Origin: Nocardioides xinjiangensis | GTDB lineage: Bacteria; Actinomycetota; Actinomycetes; Propionibacteriales; Nocardioidaceae | Direction: 5' to 3' | Length of the DNA: 64,000 bases | Assembly: GCF_017916455.1 (NCBI RefSeq) | Contig: NZ_JAFMSY010000003.1 | Coordinates: 186,001 to 250,000 of the forward strand | Shown: in pieces, positions 34,947-49,077 of the stretch | Layout: each line of letters starts with the position of its first letter | Numbering within the stretch: position 1 is the first letter of the stretch | Translations under genes and position numbers: made by a program | The notes under the pieces: model-generated | Databases searched by the model: none | What the model was told of the DNA's origin: nothing | Seen by the model: only the letters and a program-made list of their open reading frames with translations

Positions 34947-36791
34947 TCAGCGCACGACGTCGAAGCGAGCCATCATCCCGTGGTCCTCGTGGTCGAGCAT
35001 GTGGCAGTGGATCATGAACGGCCCGGTGTAGTCGGTGAAGCGGGCGGCGACCTCGACCTGCTCCCCGGGCTCGAGCCGCCAGGTGTCCTCCAGGCCCCGT
35101 TCCCACGGCGGTGGCCGCTTGCCGTCGCGCAGGAGCGTGCGCCACTGCTCGGCGTGGATGTGGACGTAGTGGGTCACGTCGCTGGTGTTGCGGAAGCGCC
35201 ACCGCTCCACGGTGCCGAGGCGGGGGCGGTGGTCGACACGACCGGGGTCGAAGGCGCGGCCGTTGATGGACCAGTAGCTGCTGTGCGCGGACTCCTCGAG
35301 CCCGAACGTCCACGTCTGCGACACCTTGGCCGGGACGGGCGACACCAGCTCGGGCGACGGCAGTCGCGACGGCAGCCGCGAGGCGTCGCGGGCGGGGGCA
35401 CCGACCCGGAACTCCATCACGGATGTCTCCCGCGCGTCGTCACCGGTGGCTCCGGCCGCGGCGGGCACCGACGCGAGCACGAGGCGCTGCCCGGTGGCAC
35501 CGCTGAAGTCCACGATCACGTCGGCGCGCTGGGCGGGACCGAGCAGCACGCTCGACCGCACCACCGCCTTGGGCAGCAGGCCGCTGCCGGTGCCGATGTG
35601 CAGGAACGGCCTGCCGTCGGACAGCGTGAAGTTGTAGCTCGAGAACGGCGAGGAGTTGAGGAGGCGGAGCCGGTAGCGGGTCGCCGACACGTCGAGGTAC
35701 GGCGCGAAACGACCGTTGACCAGCACCTTGTCGCCCACCGTCGCGTCGTCCGGCGGTGCGTGCGGTCCGCTCCACGCCATCTCGCCGTGGTGGCCCACCA
35801 TCTCGGGGCCGTGGGCGAAGGGGTCCGTGAGCTGGTTGGCTGCGCTGAACGACCGCTCGGACACCATGAGGGGCAGGTCGCGACGGCCCGTCGGCAGCCG
35901 TAACCCGCGCCTGGGCGGGTCGGTGACGATGAACATCCCCTGCAGGCCGCGCCAGTTGTTGCGAGCGGTGCGGTCCATGCGGTGGTCGTGGTACCAGAAG
36001 AACGAGCCTGGCTCGGGGCGGCCGTCGACCACCAGCGGGTAGTCGTAGGTACGCTCGCCGCCGCGTCGGACGAGGTGGGTGGTGGGCTGCCCGTCGTCCG
36101 CGGGCGCGTGGTGGTCGCCGTGCAGGTGCGTCGACATGGCTCCGGCGCCGCGAGGTAGGCGGTTGACGACGGTGACCTCGGTGCCACGCCCCCCGCGCCG
36201 CTTGATCGTCGGTCCGGGGTAGGTGCCGTCGTAGGTCCACATCGCGGTGCGCCGTCCGTGCGGGAGCACCCGCACCCGGGCGCGGCGCATGACGAGCCTG
36301 ACGTCGGCGCCCCGGCGGGTGGCGGGGACGACCAGGGGCTGCTCGAAGCGGGTGTCCACCGGCTCGACGCCACCGGCGACCCCCTCGACGGTGATCACGC
36401 CGCGCATGCCCGGGTGCAGCTTGCAGAAGAACGCCCACGGGCCGGCGGCGAGGGTGCCGACGCCCGGCACGGTCGCGGACGTCCCGGCAGGGACGCGTAC
36501 GTCGAACACGGGCGTCCCGTCGGCGGCGCGGGCGACCGACGTGACCGTGTGGTCCATCGAGTCGAGGTTGACCACCGTGACGGCGCCGCCGCCGCCCACG
36601 GTCACCTCCGGCGTCGCGAAGCCCGTCCGGGCACCACCTTCCTCGATGACGATGGTCGCGTTGCGGACCGGCTCGGCGGACGCCGTCCGCCCGCCCGGCG
36701 CCGTACCCAGGTCGGGGATCACGAGCGCCATCGCGCACGCCACGATGCCGACCAGCCACGCAGTCGGCCTGCTACGCAGGGTCCACGTCAT
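34947..36791 (-). CDS. Secreted multicopper oxidase with N-terminal cupredoxin domain
   Basis: 614 residues. An N-terminal signal or anchor helix (TAWLVGIVACAMALVIPDLG) precedes a plastocyanin-like domain with copper ligands His near 82 (DHTVTS) and FFCKLHPGM near 122. A multicopper oxidase follows with all four copper motifs: HLHGDHHA (near 220), WYHDHRM (266), HYVHIHAEQW (541) and HCHMLDHEDHGMM (597). It probably oxidises Cu(I), Fe(II) or organic substrates outside the membrane, using O2. It is divergent from another secreted copper-site protein, so the pair looks like a copper-handling locus. Start ATG 36791 precedes the signal sequence. Confidence 0.9.
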   Translation of the reverse strand: MTWTLRSRPTAWLVGIVACAMALVIPDLGTAPGGRTASAEPVRNATIVIEEGGARTGFATPEVTVGGGGAVTVVNLDSMDHTVTSVARAADGTPVFDVRVPAGTSATVPGVGTLAAGPWAFFCKLHPGMRGVITVEGVAGGVEPVDTRFEQPLVVPATRRGADVRLVMRRARVRVLPHGRRTAMWTYDGTYPGPTIKRRGGRGTEVTVVNRLPRGAGAMSTHLHGDHHAPADDGQPTTHLVRRGGERTYDYPLVVDGRPEPGSFFWYHDHRMDRTARNNWRGLQGMFIVTDPPRRGLRLPTGRRDLPLMVSERSFSAANQLTDPFAHGPEMVGHHGEMAWSGPHAPPDDATVGDKVLVNGRFAPYLDVSATRYRLRLLNSSPFSSYNFTLSDGRPFLHIGTGSGLLPKAVVRSSVLLGPAQRADVIVDFSGATGQRLVLASVPAAAGATGDDARETSVMEFRVGAPARDASRLPSRLPSPELVSPVPAKVSQTWTFGLEESAHSSYWSINGRAFDPGRVDHRPRLGTVERWRFRNTSDVTHYVHIHAEQWRTLLRDGKRPPPWERGLEDTWRLEPGEQVEVAARFTDYTGPFMIHCHMLDHEDHGMMARFDVVR

Positions 36792-36964
36792 CGTCCCGAG
36801 TGTGCACCAGCGACGGGGGACCGGCACCTCCCGGGCGACGGTGGTCTGGACCTGGCCGCGACGTCACGAAAGTGGATGATGACAAGCGCGGACGACCGTG
36901 CCTTCACTGGAAGGTGCTGCTGTGCCGACGTCCGGCACGCACTCTCCAGAAGGGTTGGACCACC

Positions 36965-37843
36965 ATGCACGTGCCGACCAGACTGCGCAGGGCGGTGGCG
37001 GTCGTGTGCGCCACCGCGCTCGCCACCTCGCCCCTGCTCGTCGCTCCCACGACCGCCGGTGCCGCGAGCGCCGCCACACCGACGGCACGAGCCGCCATGC
37101 CCCACCTCACCGCGACGCTGACCAAGAAGACGATCAGGGTCAAGGGCGCCGACCGCCTGAGGGCGGGCCGGGTCCACTTCGCCGTCAAGGGCGCCGGGAT
37201 CGTCGAGTTCGTGACGTTCGACAAGGGCTACGACGTCGCCGACTTCACCCGGGACGTCAACAGGTTCGGCGCGAAGAACGACATGAAGGCGCTCAAGCGA
37301 GCGATCCGGAACGCCACGATCATCGGCGGCTTCGCCGGCGGTGGCTCCGGCACCATCGTCTTCCCGCGCCCGGGTGCCTACACGCCGTTCGCCATCGGCC
37401 AGCGCGGAGTGGTGACCGGCAAGACGTTGGTCGTCCGTGGGCCGGTGAGGTCGTCCTCCGCGCCGCGGACCGACGGCCGCATCCTCGCCAAGCGCGGTCT
37501 CGCGTGGGGCGGCGCCTCGACGCTCCCCGCGAACGGCCGGTTCCTGTTCAAGAACAAGCGCAGCGCCGCGGTGCCCCACTTCGTGGTGCTCCAGCAGGTG
37601 GCTGCCGGGACCACCACCGACCAGGTGCTGCAGTTCCTGCAGAGCGGGGAGGAGGGGCCGCCCCCGTCGTGGGTGCTCCCGGGGTCGATGGAGACCGGCT
37701 CGCTCAGCCCGGGACGGAGCATGACCGTCGACTACGACCTGCCGCCCGGGCAGTACGTCGTGATGTGCTTCTTCCCGGACCCCGAGATGCAGGGCATGCC
37801 GCACGCCCTCATGGGGATGCTGCGGATGATCAACCTCACCTAG
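36965..37843 (+). CDS. Secreted protein with putative type-1 copper site
   Basis: 292 residues. A clear signal peptide (RRAVAVVCATALATSPLLVAPTTAGA) ends near residue 35. Most of the mature protein is not recognised. Its C-terminal third resembles a cupredoxin: VPHFVV (His near 204) and PGQYVVMCFFPDPEMQGMPHALMGM, giving a Cys near 267, a His near 279 and a Met near 283 in type-1 copper spacing. Divergent transcription opposite the multicopper oxidase suggests an electron or copper partner. The ATG at 36965 has an AGAAGGG site. The assignment is by motif only; it might instead be an unrelated extracytoplasmic protein. Confidence 0.65.
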   Translation: MHVPTRLRRAVAVVCATALATSPLLVAPTTAGAASAATPTARAAMPHLTATLTKKTIRVKGADRLRAGRVHFAVKGAGIVEFVTFDKGYDVADFTRDVNRFGAKNDMKALKRAIRNATIIGGFAGGGSGTIVFPRPGAYTPFAIGQRGVVTGKTLVVRGPVRSSSAPRTDGRILAKRGLAWGGASTLPANGRFLFKNKRSAAVPHFVVLQQVAAGTTTDQVLQFLQSGEEGPPPSWVLPGSMETGSLSPGRSMTVDYDLPPGQYVVMCFFPDPEMQGMPHALMGMLRMINLT

Positions 37844-37868
37844 CCGGCGGAACCGGTTCCGGGCCGCG

Positions 37869-39868
<2,000 letters not shown>

Positions 39869-39872
<4 letters not shown>

Positions 39873-41289
39873 TGGGTCCCTTTCAGGGCGGCCAGCGGGA
39901 TGGAGAGCCATCCCGGCCGGTTGCGCGCTTCGTAGACGGCTTCGTAGACGACCTTGTCCGCGACGTAGGCGTCGAGCAGCGTGGCGGCCGTGCGGTCGAG
40001 GTCCCAGCCGCGTTGCGTGGTGTAGGCGTCGAGGAAGGCGGCGCGGTTGCGCGCCGACCACTCGCCGGCGCGGTAGGCGCGCTGCTCGGCCTCGCCACCG
40101 CTGTCGACGCCGCCCCCGGTCAGCGCGACGACGCGCGGCGCGTAGTCGAAGGAGCGGATCATCCCGGCGACGTCGCGCCACACGGAGTCGGGCCTCAGCC
40201 GCTCGGCCAGCGGCTTGGCCGGCTCGCCCTCGAAGTCGACGATCTTCCAGCCCTTGGAGGTCCGCAGGGTCTGGCCGAGGTGCAGGTCACCGTGCACCTG
40301 CTGCACCTCGATCGCGTCGAGCGCCCGTAGCCGGGCGTACGTCTCGCGCAGCCGCGCCTCGTGCGCGGCGAGGTCCGGCACCACCTCGAGCGCCTCGCTC
40401 AGCCGCTGCTCCATGGCGGAGGCGAGACCGGCGACGGCGGCGGCATCGCGCCGCTCGACCGGGAAGTGGGCCGCGAGGTCGGCGTGCACCTCCGCCAGGG
40501 CCACGCCGAGCCGCGCCGCCTCGCCCGCGAAGTCCCCGCCGACCTCGTCGGCGTGGAGGTCGGCCTCGGCGAAGAGGTTCCGGACGCTGGCCAGCGCCAG
40601 GTCCCAGCCGTCGCTGGCGGTGCGCAGGAACTGCTGCAGCATGGCGAGCTGGATCGTGGAGTCCGTCCCTCCGAGCTCGTCGTCGACGAGGTCGAGCCAG
40701 CCGTAGAGCGAGGCGACGTGGGTGGACTCCGCCTCGGTGAGGACCTGGTGGATCGCGATGTCGGGGTTCACGCCGGGGGTCACCTTGCGGAACACCTTCA
40801 TCAGCGCGTCCTCGCCGAAGGCGACCGAGGAGTTCGACTGCTCGCCGCTGAAGAGGGTCGAGTGGGCCTCCAGGTCGAGCTCGTGCCCGGGCAGGCGGTG
40901 GAAGTGGAGCAACCCGCGCGCGGTGCTGGTCGGGGGAGCGGCGAAGGCCCGCAGCCACAGCGCCATCGACTCGCGGTCGTGGACGGCGTCGTAGACGAAC
41001 GCGTGCCCGAAGTCCTCGTCGTCCCACTCGCCGACGAGGGCGTGCGCGAGCCGCTCCTGCGGCTCGGCGTAGTAGGCGAGCGGAAGCTGGTAGAGCTCGG
41101 ACTCCGCCGCCTGGTCCTCGCCACTCGGGGCGTAGGCCACCTCGGCGAGCTCCACCACGACGCGGACACCCGGCGGGGCGTCGGGCAGCTCGCCGACCCG
41201 GCGGACGCCGGCGAGCGTCCACTCACGGCCCTTGCCGCCGAACCAGCGGGCCTCGCCGATCCACTGGGTCAGCACCTCGGTCGGGGCGC

Positions 41290-41293
<4 letters not shown>
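39869..41293 (-). CDS. mak: Maltokinase
   Basis: 474-residue aminoglycoside-phosphotransferase-like kinase that makes alpha-maltose 1-phosphate from maltose and ATP, the substrate of GlgE. The N-terminal cap ([14 protein letters not shown]) and catalytic loop [13 protein letters not shown] with [18 protein letters not shown] are typical of Pep2/Mak. ATG 41293 overlaps the treS stop by four bases (ATGA) and its own stop overlaps glgB. In some bacteria treS and mak are fused; here they are separate but coupled. Confidence 0.96.
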
Positions 41294-43055
<1,762 letters not shown>

Positions 43056-43059
<4 letters not shown>

Positions 43060-45035
43060 CGGGTCCTCCTGACCGTGATGACGTGGGCGGGCTCGTGGCC
43101 GGGGTCGAGGCGGACGTAGTTGTGCTGCGACCAGCTCCAGTCCTCCCCGGTGATCTCGTCGTGGGCGACGAAGGAGTCGAGGTCGCCGAGCCCGAGGGCC
43201 CGCATGTCGAGGTGGACCATCGTCTCGCGGGTGCCGTGCGGGTCGAGGTTGATGACGGTGATGACGACGTCGTCCTCGTGCCTCTTCGAGAACACCAGCA
43301 CCTGGTCGTCGTCGGACCAGTGGATGGTGACGTTGCGCAGCAGCTGGAGCGCCGGGTGCTGCCGCCGGATCTCGTTGAGCCGGGTGAGGTAGGGCGCCAG
43401 CGTGGTGCCCTCGGCGTCACGCCGGGCCCAGTCGCGGATGCGGATCTGGTACTTCTCGGAGTCCAGGTACTCCTCCGACCCCGGCTTCACCGCGACGTGC
43501 TCGAAGAGCTCGTAGCCGGCGTAGACGCCCCAGCTCGGCGACCCGGTCGCGGCCAGCGCCGCGCGGACCTTGAACGCCGCCGGTCCGCCGTACTGCAGGT
43601 AGGCGTGCAGGATGTCGGGGGTGTTGACGAAGAAGTTCGGCCGCATCAGGTGGTCGGACTGCGAGGAGACCTCCACCAGGTACTCCTCGATCTCGCGCTT
43701 GGCAGTGCGCCAGGTGAAGTAGGTGTAGCTCTGGTGGAAGCCGACCGCGCCGAGGGCGTGCATCATCGCCGGCTTGGTGAAGGCCTCCGACAGGAAGACC
43801 ACGTCGGGGTCGGTGCGCCGCACCTCCGCCAGCAGCCACTCCCAGAACGCCAGCGGCTTGGTATGCGGGTTGTCCACGCGGAAGATCCGCACCCCGTGCG
43901 ACATCCACAGCTTGACGATGCGCAGCACCTCGCGGCAGATGCCGGCCGGGTCGTTGTCGAAGTTGATCGGGTAGATGTCCTGGTACTTCTTCGGCGGGTT
44001 CTCGGCGTACGCGATCGTGCCGTCGGCGCGGGTGGTGAAGAACTGCGGGTGCGTGGTGACCCAGGGGTGGTCGGGCGCCGCCTGCAGGGCCAGGTCGAGG
44101 GCCACCTCGAGGCCGAGCTCGCCGGCGCGCGCCACGAAGGCGTCGAAGTCCTCGAAGGTGCCGAGGTCGGGGTGGATGGCGTCGTGCCCGCCGTCCTTGC
44201 TGCCGATCGCCCAGGGGGAGCCGGTGTCGTCCGGGCCGGGGGTGAGGGTGTTGTTGGGGCCCTTGCGGTTCACCTCGCCGATGGGGTGGATGGGCGGCAG
44301 GTAGATCACGTCGAAGCCCATCTCGGCGACGCGGTCGAGGCGCTGCGCTGCGGTGCGGAACGTGCCGCTGGTGACCTTGCCGGTCCTCTCGTCCCGCGTC
44401 GCGCCCTCCGAGCGCGGGAAGAACTCGTACCACGAGCCGTAGAGCGCGCGCGTGCGGTCGGCGCGGAAGGAGAACGGCCCGGTCACCGTCAGCAGCTCGC
44501 GCAGCGGGTGCGCGAGCAGGATGGCGTCGAGGTCGGGGTCCTGCAGGGCCGACAGGCGCGCGGCCACCGGCCGCTCCGTGTCGGCGGCGGCCGCCAGGGC
44601 GCTGCGGACGACGGCGTCCGAGGCCTTGTCGAGCTCGGCGCTCCCGGTGCCGGCGGCGACCCGCTCGAGCAGCAGCCGGGCCTCCGTGAACATCAGCTCG
44701 ACGTCCACGCCGGCGGGGATCTTGATGCCGGCGTCGTGCTGCCAGGTCGCCAGCGGGTCCGACCAGGAGTGGATCTCGAAGGTCCACTCGCCGGGGACGT
44801 CGGGCGTGACGTGGGCGACGTAGCGGTTGGGCTCCTCGCCCTCGAGACGCATCCGCACCGGGTCGCGTTTCCGGCCCGACGGGTCGGTGGCGACCACCTC
44901 GGCGCCGAGCTGGTCGTGCCCCTCGCGGAACACCGTCGCCCGTACGGGCATCGGCTCTCCGACGGTGGCCTTCGCCGCCTGGCGGCCCAGGTCGACGACC
45001 GGGGAGACGTCCATCACGGGTATCCGTCCAACCAT
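43056..45035 (-). CDS. glgE: Alpha-1,4-glucan:maltose-1-phosphate maltosyltransferase
   Basis: 659-residue GH13_3 enzyme that extends alpha-glucan using maltose 1-phosphate. The N-terminal beta domain ([26 protein letters not shown]) leads to the barrel with [18 protein letters not shown], nucleophile [12 protein letters not shown] (Asp near 386) and FLSEAFTKP (acid near 415). The start ATG 45035 fits the family N-terminus. It heads the operon glgE-treS-mak-glgB, all joined by four-base stop/start overlaps. A CTTGCG/CGCAAG dyad lies in its promoter region. Confidence 0.97.
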
Positions 45036-45044
45036 GGCACCACA

Positions 45045-45071
45045 CTTGCGAACCCGCATGCCGTACGCAAG
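45045..45071. promoter_or_regulatory. Inverted repeat CTTGCG-N15-CGCAAG upstream of glgE
   Basis: Six-base arms separated by 15 bases lie 10-36 bp upstream of the glgE ATG, where an operator would sit. CTTGC-type arms are used by some sugar repressors such as streptomycete MalR, by memory. Confidence 0.4.
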
Positions 45072-45119
45072 CCAGCCACGGCCGAGGCCACCCCTTGGGA
45101 CGGCCCCGGCCGCGGCGGC

Positions 45120-48100
45120 TCAGCGCTCGGCGACGGTGATCCGCCTCGGCCGGGTCCGCGAGGGCGCGAACGCCGCCGGGTCGGCCGGGACGAACCGCAC
45201 GCGCACGCGGTTGCGACCCGGACGCAGGTGCTTCTTCGCCACCCGCACGCGGGCCGTGCCGTCCGCGGTGGCCACGCTGCGCCACCTGCGCCCGTTGAGC
45301 CGCACGACGAGCCTGCCGGCCTCCTTCTCGGCGCCGGAGCGCACGGTGAGGAACAGCACGGGCGCCGGCTTCCGCGCGGTCTGGTAGGCGCGCTTGACGA
45401 TCATCCGCAGCCGCGTCGCCGCCGCCGTGCCGGGCGCGCCCGGGGTGCCCGGGGTGCCCGGGGTGCCCGTCGAGCCGCCCGCGCCCCCGGTGCCGGGCGC
45501 GGTCGGCTGCGGCGGCAGCGTGGCGTCCTCGCCGAAGACCTGCAGCTCGGCGGCGTGGACGATCGTGCCGCGGTCCGACCCCGACTTGCAGTCGGTGGGC
45601 ACGGTCGCGCTCGCGGTCTGCTGCCCGGCGTAGGCCTCCTGGCCGGTGCACTGGTTCTCCAGCGTCACCAGCCGGACGGCGGCCGCCTCCGTGTCGGGCA
45701 CGTCGAAGGACCGCATGGTGAGCGTCGGGGCCGTCGGCCGGGGCAGCCCGCTCGGGAAGGCGTCGGCGGGGGAGGTGTAGAAGCGCCGCCAGGTGGCGTC
45801 CGCCGCGCCGCAGCCGGAGGTGCACGCCTCGAGCGCGAACTGGCGCAGTGCGGTGAAGCGCGAGCCCGAGTCGGGGTCCTCCTGGGCGAGCGGGAGCGCC
45901 GTGCCGGACTCCGGGGCGGGCGTGAGGTGGGCGCTGACCTGCACCCGGTCCACCGTGCTGAGCCCGCCGGCGAGGTCGACGGCGACCGACGGGTTCGACT
46001 CGTCGACCTGCGCCTCGGTCACCCCGCCCCAGTTCGTGGCCTCGGTGCCGTCGATCAGCGCCTCGGCGTTGAGGGAGCCGTCGGTGGCGCCGATGACCGA
46101 CGCGCCCGCCGCCGAGGCGGCGAGGTTGACCACGTCGCCGACGGTCTCGGTGCGGGCCCGGCCGTCCGCGAGGACCGTCATCGTCCAGCGGGTGAACCCG
46201 CGGTCGGGCGAGACCGCGAGCATGTCGTACGTGCCGGGGACGAAGCGGGCGCTCGCGCCGAGGTCGGTGCTCGGGTCGGTGTCGGCCACGGGGGTCACCC
46301 GGGCCTCGTAGTCGCCGACGTAGACCCTCGCCCGGCCAGTCGTCGCGAACGTGATGGTCGACACCGGGCCGCTCGGCGACGCGAAGCTCGGCACCGGCTC
46401 GTGGTCGTCGGCGTCGACCACCGAGGCGTCCACGCCCAGGCCGCGACGGGCGAACGCACCCCAGAGGACGTCTCGGTTCGCCCCGCCGAAGCGCATCTGG
46501 TCGGCCGCGATCAACGCGTCACGGGCGTCGAGCATCGACGTGGCGCCCTGCTGCAGCAGGAACGAGTCGAACATCAGCTGCACCCACCGACGGTTGCCCG
46601 GGCAGGTCTCCACCGCGCGCGGCGTGGTGCTCGGCGTGGCCTGCGCGCACGCCAGCTGCAGGGCCTCGTCGTCGTACGGGAAGCGGGCGTCGTACTTCTC
46701 GACGAGCGCCTGACGGACCTCCCACATCGTGCCGTTCCAGATCTCGCCGTCCGCATGGACCTCCGGACCGGTGCTGTCGAAGCCGTAGTCGGAGAAGTTC
46801 AGCGGGTTGTCGTCGATCGAGTAGTCGCGGATCGCCGTCTCAGTGTTCCCGGTGGCGTAGGCGCCGACCGCCCAGACGTTGCCGCCGTTGCTGTAGCCGT
46901 GCGAGAACTGGTACTCGCCGGCGATGAGGTCGCTCCACGACTCGCCCATCGCCCCGCCGTGCTCGGACGTGAGCCCCTCGTCGGGCCCGCCGACCATCCG
47001 GTTGGTGATGGCGTGGGTGTACTCGTGCCCGACGATGCCCATGTCGAGGCCGCCGTCGGTGCAGGGGGCGTAGAACGATCCCGCGATCGGCTCGAACAGG
47101 TACTGGTTGGTGATGCCGGGCGTGCCGTCCTGGAGGGTGATCTGGTTGGCGTTGTCACGGCCGAGGAAGCTCGGGCTGCCGCCGGTGATGGCGCCGGCCT
47201 GGGCGTTGCCGATCTCCTGGTCGCCGCCGATCCCGCCGCGCCCGCCGTTGTCGAGCTGCAGGTTGTAGTTCTCCTCGGTGAAGCCGAGGTAGTAGGAGTA
47301 GTCGTGCATCCGGTTGTGCGCGGCGAACAGGTTGCCGACCGAGGCGTCGATGTCGTTGCCGCCGGGCCGCAGCTGCGTCACGTCGCACCGGCTGTTGTTC
47401 CAGGCGTCGGTGAACTCCGCGGTGTAGCGGCGCTCGGCGGAGACCGGCGCCTGGAGGAGGCCGCCCGGGGTCAGCGGGCTGGCCCACGCCTCGTGGGTGT
47501 TGGCGTTGTTGCCGACCGTGGTGAACGTCGGCAGCGCGCCGATGGTGTCCCACGGCCCGAACGCGGCGACGTTGGCCAGCGGGCTGGGGGCCGTGGCGCA
47601 CTCGCTCGTGTCCCGCCTCCAGCACGCGACGACCGAGTTGCTCGGCGTCTCGTCGGGGGAGTCGAGGGTCGGGTTGGCGGGGAACAGCCGCCAGCGCGGG
47701 TTGACCTCGAGGTCGCCGGTGCCGGGAGCGGCGGTGTCGCTGGTCGTCACGGCGACGGCGTACTGCCCGACGATGACCGAGGCGGCGTCGAAGGGGCACA
47801 CCTGCACGGAGTAGGTGCCGCTGGGGATGGACGCCGCGGAGTACGTCGCCACCTCCGGGTTGGTGGCCAGGTCGCCGGCCACGAGCAGGGTGTCGCCGCG
47901 GAAGATCTTCACCACGAAGTCGTCGACGGGCAGCCCGGTCGCGACGGCGGTGATCGACCTCGTCAGCGCGTCCTCGAGGTCGAAGGGGTGCTTGGGGCCG
48001 CACTGGGTGGGCGTGATCGCGCCGGTGAAGACGTCGTTGTAGGCGAAGTTCTCGACCTTGTTGTGGCGGACGAGGACCTCGCCGGTCACCGCGTCGACCA

Positions 48101-48926
48101 GCGAGGTGAAGGCGAGCGCGGCGCCGCCGGTGACGTCGACGACGTTGGCCTCGAGCACCGGGCGGACCGACCCGTCCGCCAGCGGCAGGGCGCGGAGGCG
48201 TACCTGCTGCTCCTGGGCGAAGCCCGGCACCGTGAGTCGGGTCCAGCCCTTCGCGACGGTCCGGGTGATGTCGGCGACCTGGCCGGCGGGCACGCCCACG
48301 GACAGGTTCGTGGCGGCGCGGAGCCAGCCCTGCAGCGGCGTGAGCGCGGGCGCGGGCACCGTGCCCGTCGGGCGGGCGAGGGACGAGGAGACGTGCGCGA
48401 CCTCGCCGTCGGCGACGCCGACCGTGACGAGCCCGCCGAGCGCCGGGGCGAGTCCGTCGAGGTCCTGCCGGAACAGCACCGCCCGCGCGGCGGAGCCGGA
48501 GAACGCCTGCGAGCTCACCAGCACCAGGTCGTCGACGTCGGCGGCGGTCATCGCGAAGGCGGCGGCGTGTGCACGCAGCCACGCCCGGGCGCCGTCGACC
48601 GGGCTGCCCGGGGCCGCGCCCAGGCTGCCGTCGGCGGGCAGGATCGAGGAGGGGGTGCCGAGGGAGCCCCAGCGCACCGTGACGTCGCCGAGGGCCCGCA
48701 CGGCCTGGCGCTGCAGGGCGGAGGGCGCCGCGGTGCCGCGGGCGTCCAGGTCGGCGGGGCCGGCGACGGGGTCGCCGAGCGTGCGGACGTCGCGCGGGGT
48801 CGGGCCCGGCGTGATCGTCTCGGGCTCGGCGGTGGCCGGCGCGGGGATCGTGGCGATGGTGGAGATCGCGAGCAGCGACACGGCCGCGAGGGCGGTGCGG
48901 CCGAAGCGGGGGCGGGGGTGCGTCAT
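45120..48926 (-). CDS. Secreted M36 (fungalysin-type) metallopeptidase, multidomain
   Basis: 1268 residues. The signal peptide (TALAAVSLLAISTIATIPAPATA) is followed by a propeptide (FTP-like, about 50-330), a catalytic domain with GHEYTHAITN (HExxH near 632) and EHGGAMGESWSDLIAGEY (third ligand Glu near 658). Several beta domains come after it, one resembling a discoidin-type binding unit (LIDGTEATNWGG, VDLAGGLSTVDRVQVSAH), a Gly/Pro linker (GTPGTPGTPGAPGT) and a final basic beta domain. It would digest extracellular protein. It sits between glgE and glgP without obvious metabolic link. Confidence 0.92.
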   Translation of the reverse strand: MTHPRPRFGRTALAAVSLLAISTIATIPAPATAEPETITPGPTPRDVRTLGDPVAGPADLDARGTAAPSALQRQAVRALGDVTVRWGSLGTPSSILPADGSLGAAPGSPVDGARAWLRAHAAAFAMTAADVDDLVLVSSQAFSGSAARAVLFRQDLDGLAPALGGLVTVGVADGEVAHVSSSLARPTGTVPAPALTPLQGWLRAATNLSVGVPAGQVADITRTVAKGWTRLTVPGFAQEQQVRLRALPLADGSVRPVLEANVVDVTGGAALAFTSLVDAVTGEVLVRHNKVENFAYNDVFTGAITPTQCGPKHPFDLEDALTRSITAVATGLPVDDFVVKIFRGDTLLVAGDLATNPEVATYSAASIPSGTYSVQVCPFDAASVIVGQYAVAVTTSDTAAPGTGDLEVNPRWRLFPANPTLDSPDETPSNSVVACWRRDTSECATAPSPLANVAAFGPWDTIGALPTFTTVGNNANTHEAWASPLTPGGLLQAPVSAERRYTAEFTDAWNNSRCDVTQLRPGGNDIDASVGNLFAAHNRMHDYSYYLGFTEENYNLQLDNGGRGGIGGDQEIGNAQAGAITGGSPSFLGRDNANQITLQDGTPGITNQYLFEPIAGSFYAPCTDGGLDMGIVGHEYTHAITNRMVGGPDEGLTSEHGGAMGESWSDLIAGEYQFSHGYSNGGNVWAVGAYATGNTETAIRDYSIDDNPLNFSDYGFDSTGPEVHADGEIWNGTMWEVRQALVEKYDARFPYDDEALQLACAQATPSTTPRAVETCPGNRRWVQLMFDSFLLQQGATSMLDARDALIAADQMRFGGANRDVLWGAFARRGLGVDASVVDADDHEPVPSFASPSGPVSTITFATTGRARVYVGDYEARVTPVADTDPSTDLGASARFVPGTYDMLAVSPDRGFTRWTMTVLADGRARTETVGDVVNLAASAAGASVIGATDGSLNAEALIDGTEATNWGGVTEAQVDESNPSVAVDLAGGLSTVDRVQVSAHLTPAPESGTALPLAQEDPDSGSRFTALRQFALEACTSGCGAADATWRRFYTSPADAFPSGLPRPTAPTLTMRSFDVPDTEAAAVRLVTLENQCTGQEAYAGQQTASATVPTDCKSGSDRGTIVHAAELQVFGEDATLPPQPTAPGTGGAGGSTGTPGTPGTPGAPGTAAATRLRMIVKRAYQTARKPAPVLFLTVRSGAEKEAGRLVVRLNGRRWRSVATADGTARVRVAKKHLRPGRNRVRVRFVPADPAAFAPSRTRPRRITVAER

Positions 48927-49040
48927 GCCCGCGACAACGCCGCAGCGGGCCGCGGGTTATGCGTGCCGATCCGGGGGGTGTCGTCCCTCTCCACCCGGCC
49001 GTGGGCTGGGGCCCGTCCGGCGCTGCCGACCGGGCGCCGG

Positions 49041-49054
49041 TTGGATCGATCCAA
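49041..49054. promoter_or_regulatory. Palindrome TTGGATCGATCCAA upstream of glgP
   Basis: A perfect 14-bp palindrome with central CG ends 9 bp before the TACCGT -10 box of glgP, covering the -35 zone. The ATCGAT core also occurs in the palindrome at 2158. A LacI-type sugar repressor is a plausible binder. Confidence 0.6.
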
Positions 49055-49063
49055 GAAATGCCC

Positions 49064-49069
49064 TACCGT
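49064..49069 (+). promoter_or_regulatory. -10 box TACCGT for glgP
   Basis: TACCGT is 8 nt upstream of GTG 49078 and just downstream of the palindrome. Confidence 0.5.
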
Positions 49070-49077
49070 GCTGGATC

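Noticed and set aside
37848..37861. Palindrome CGGAACCGGTTCCG between convergent genes
   Set aside because: It is a perfect palindrome but the stem is too short for a convincing terminator and no T-run follows; kept here only as a note.
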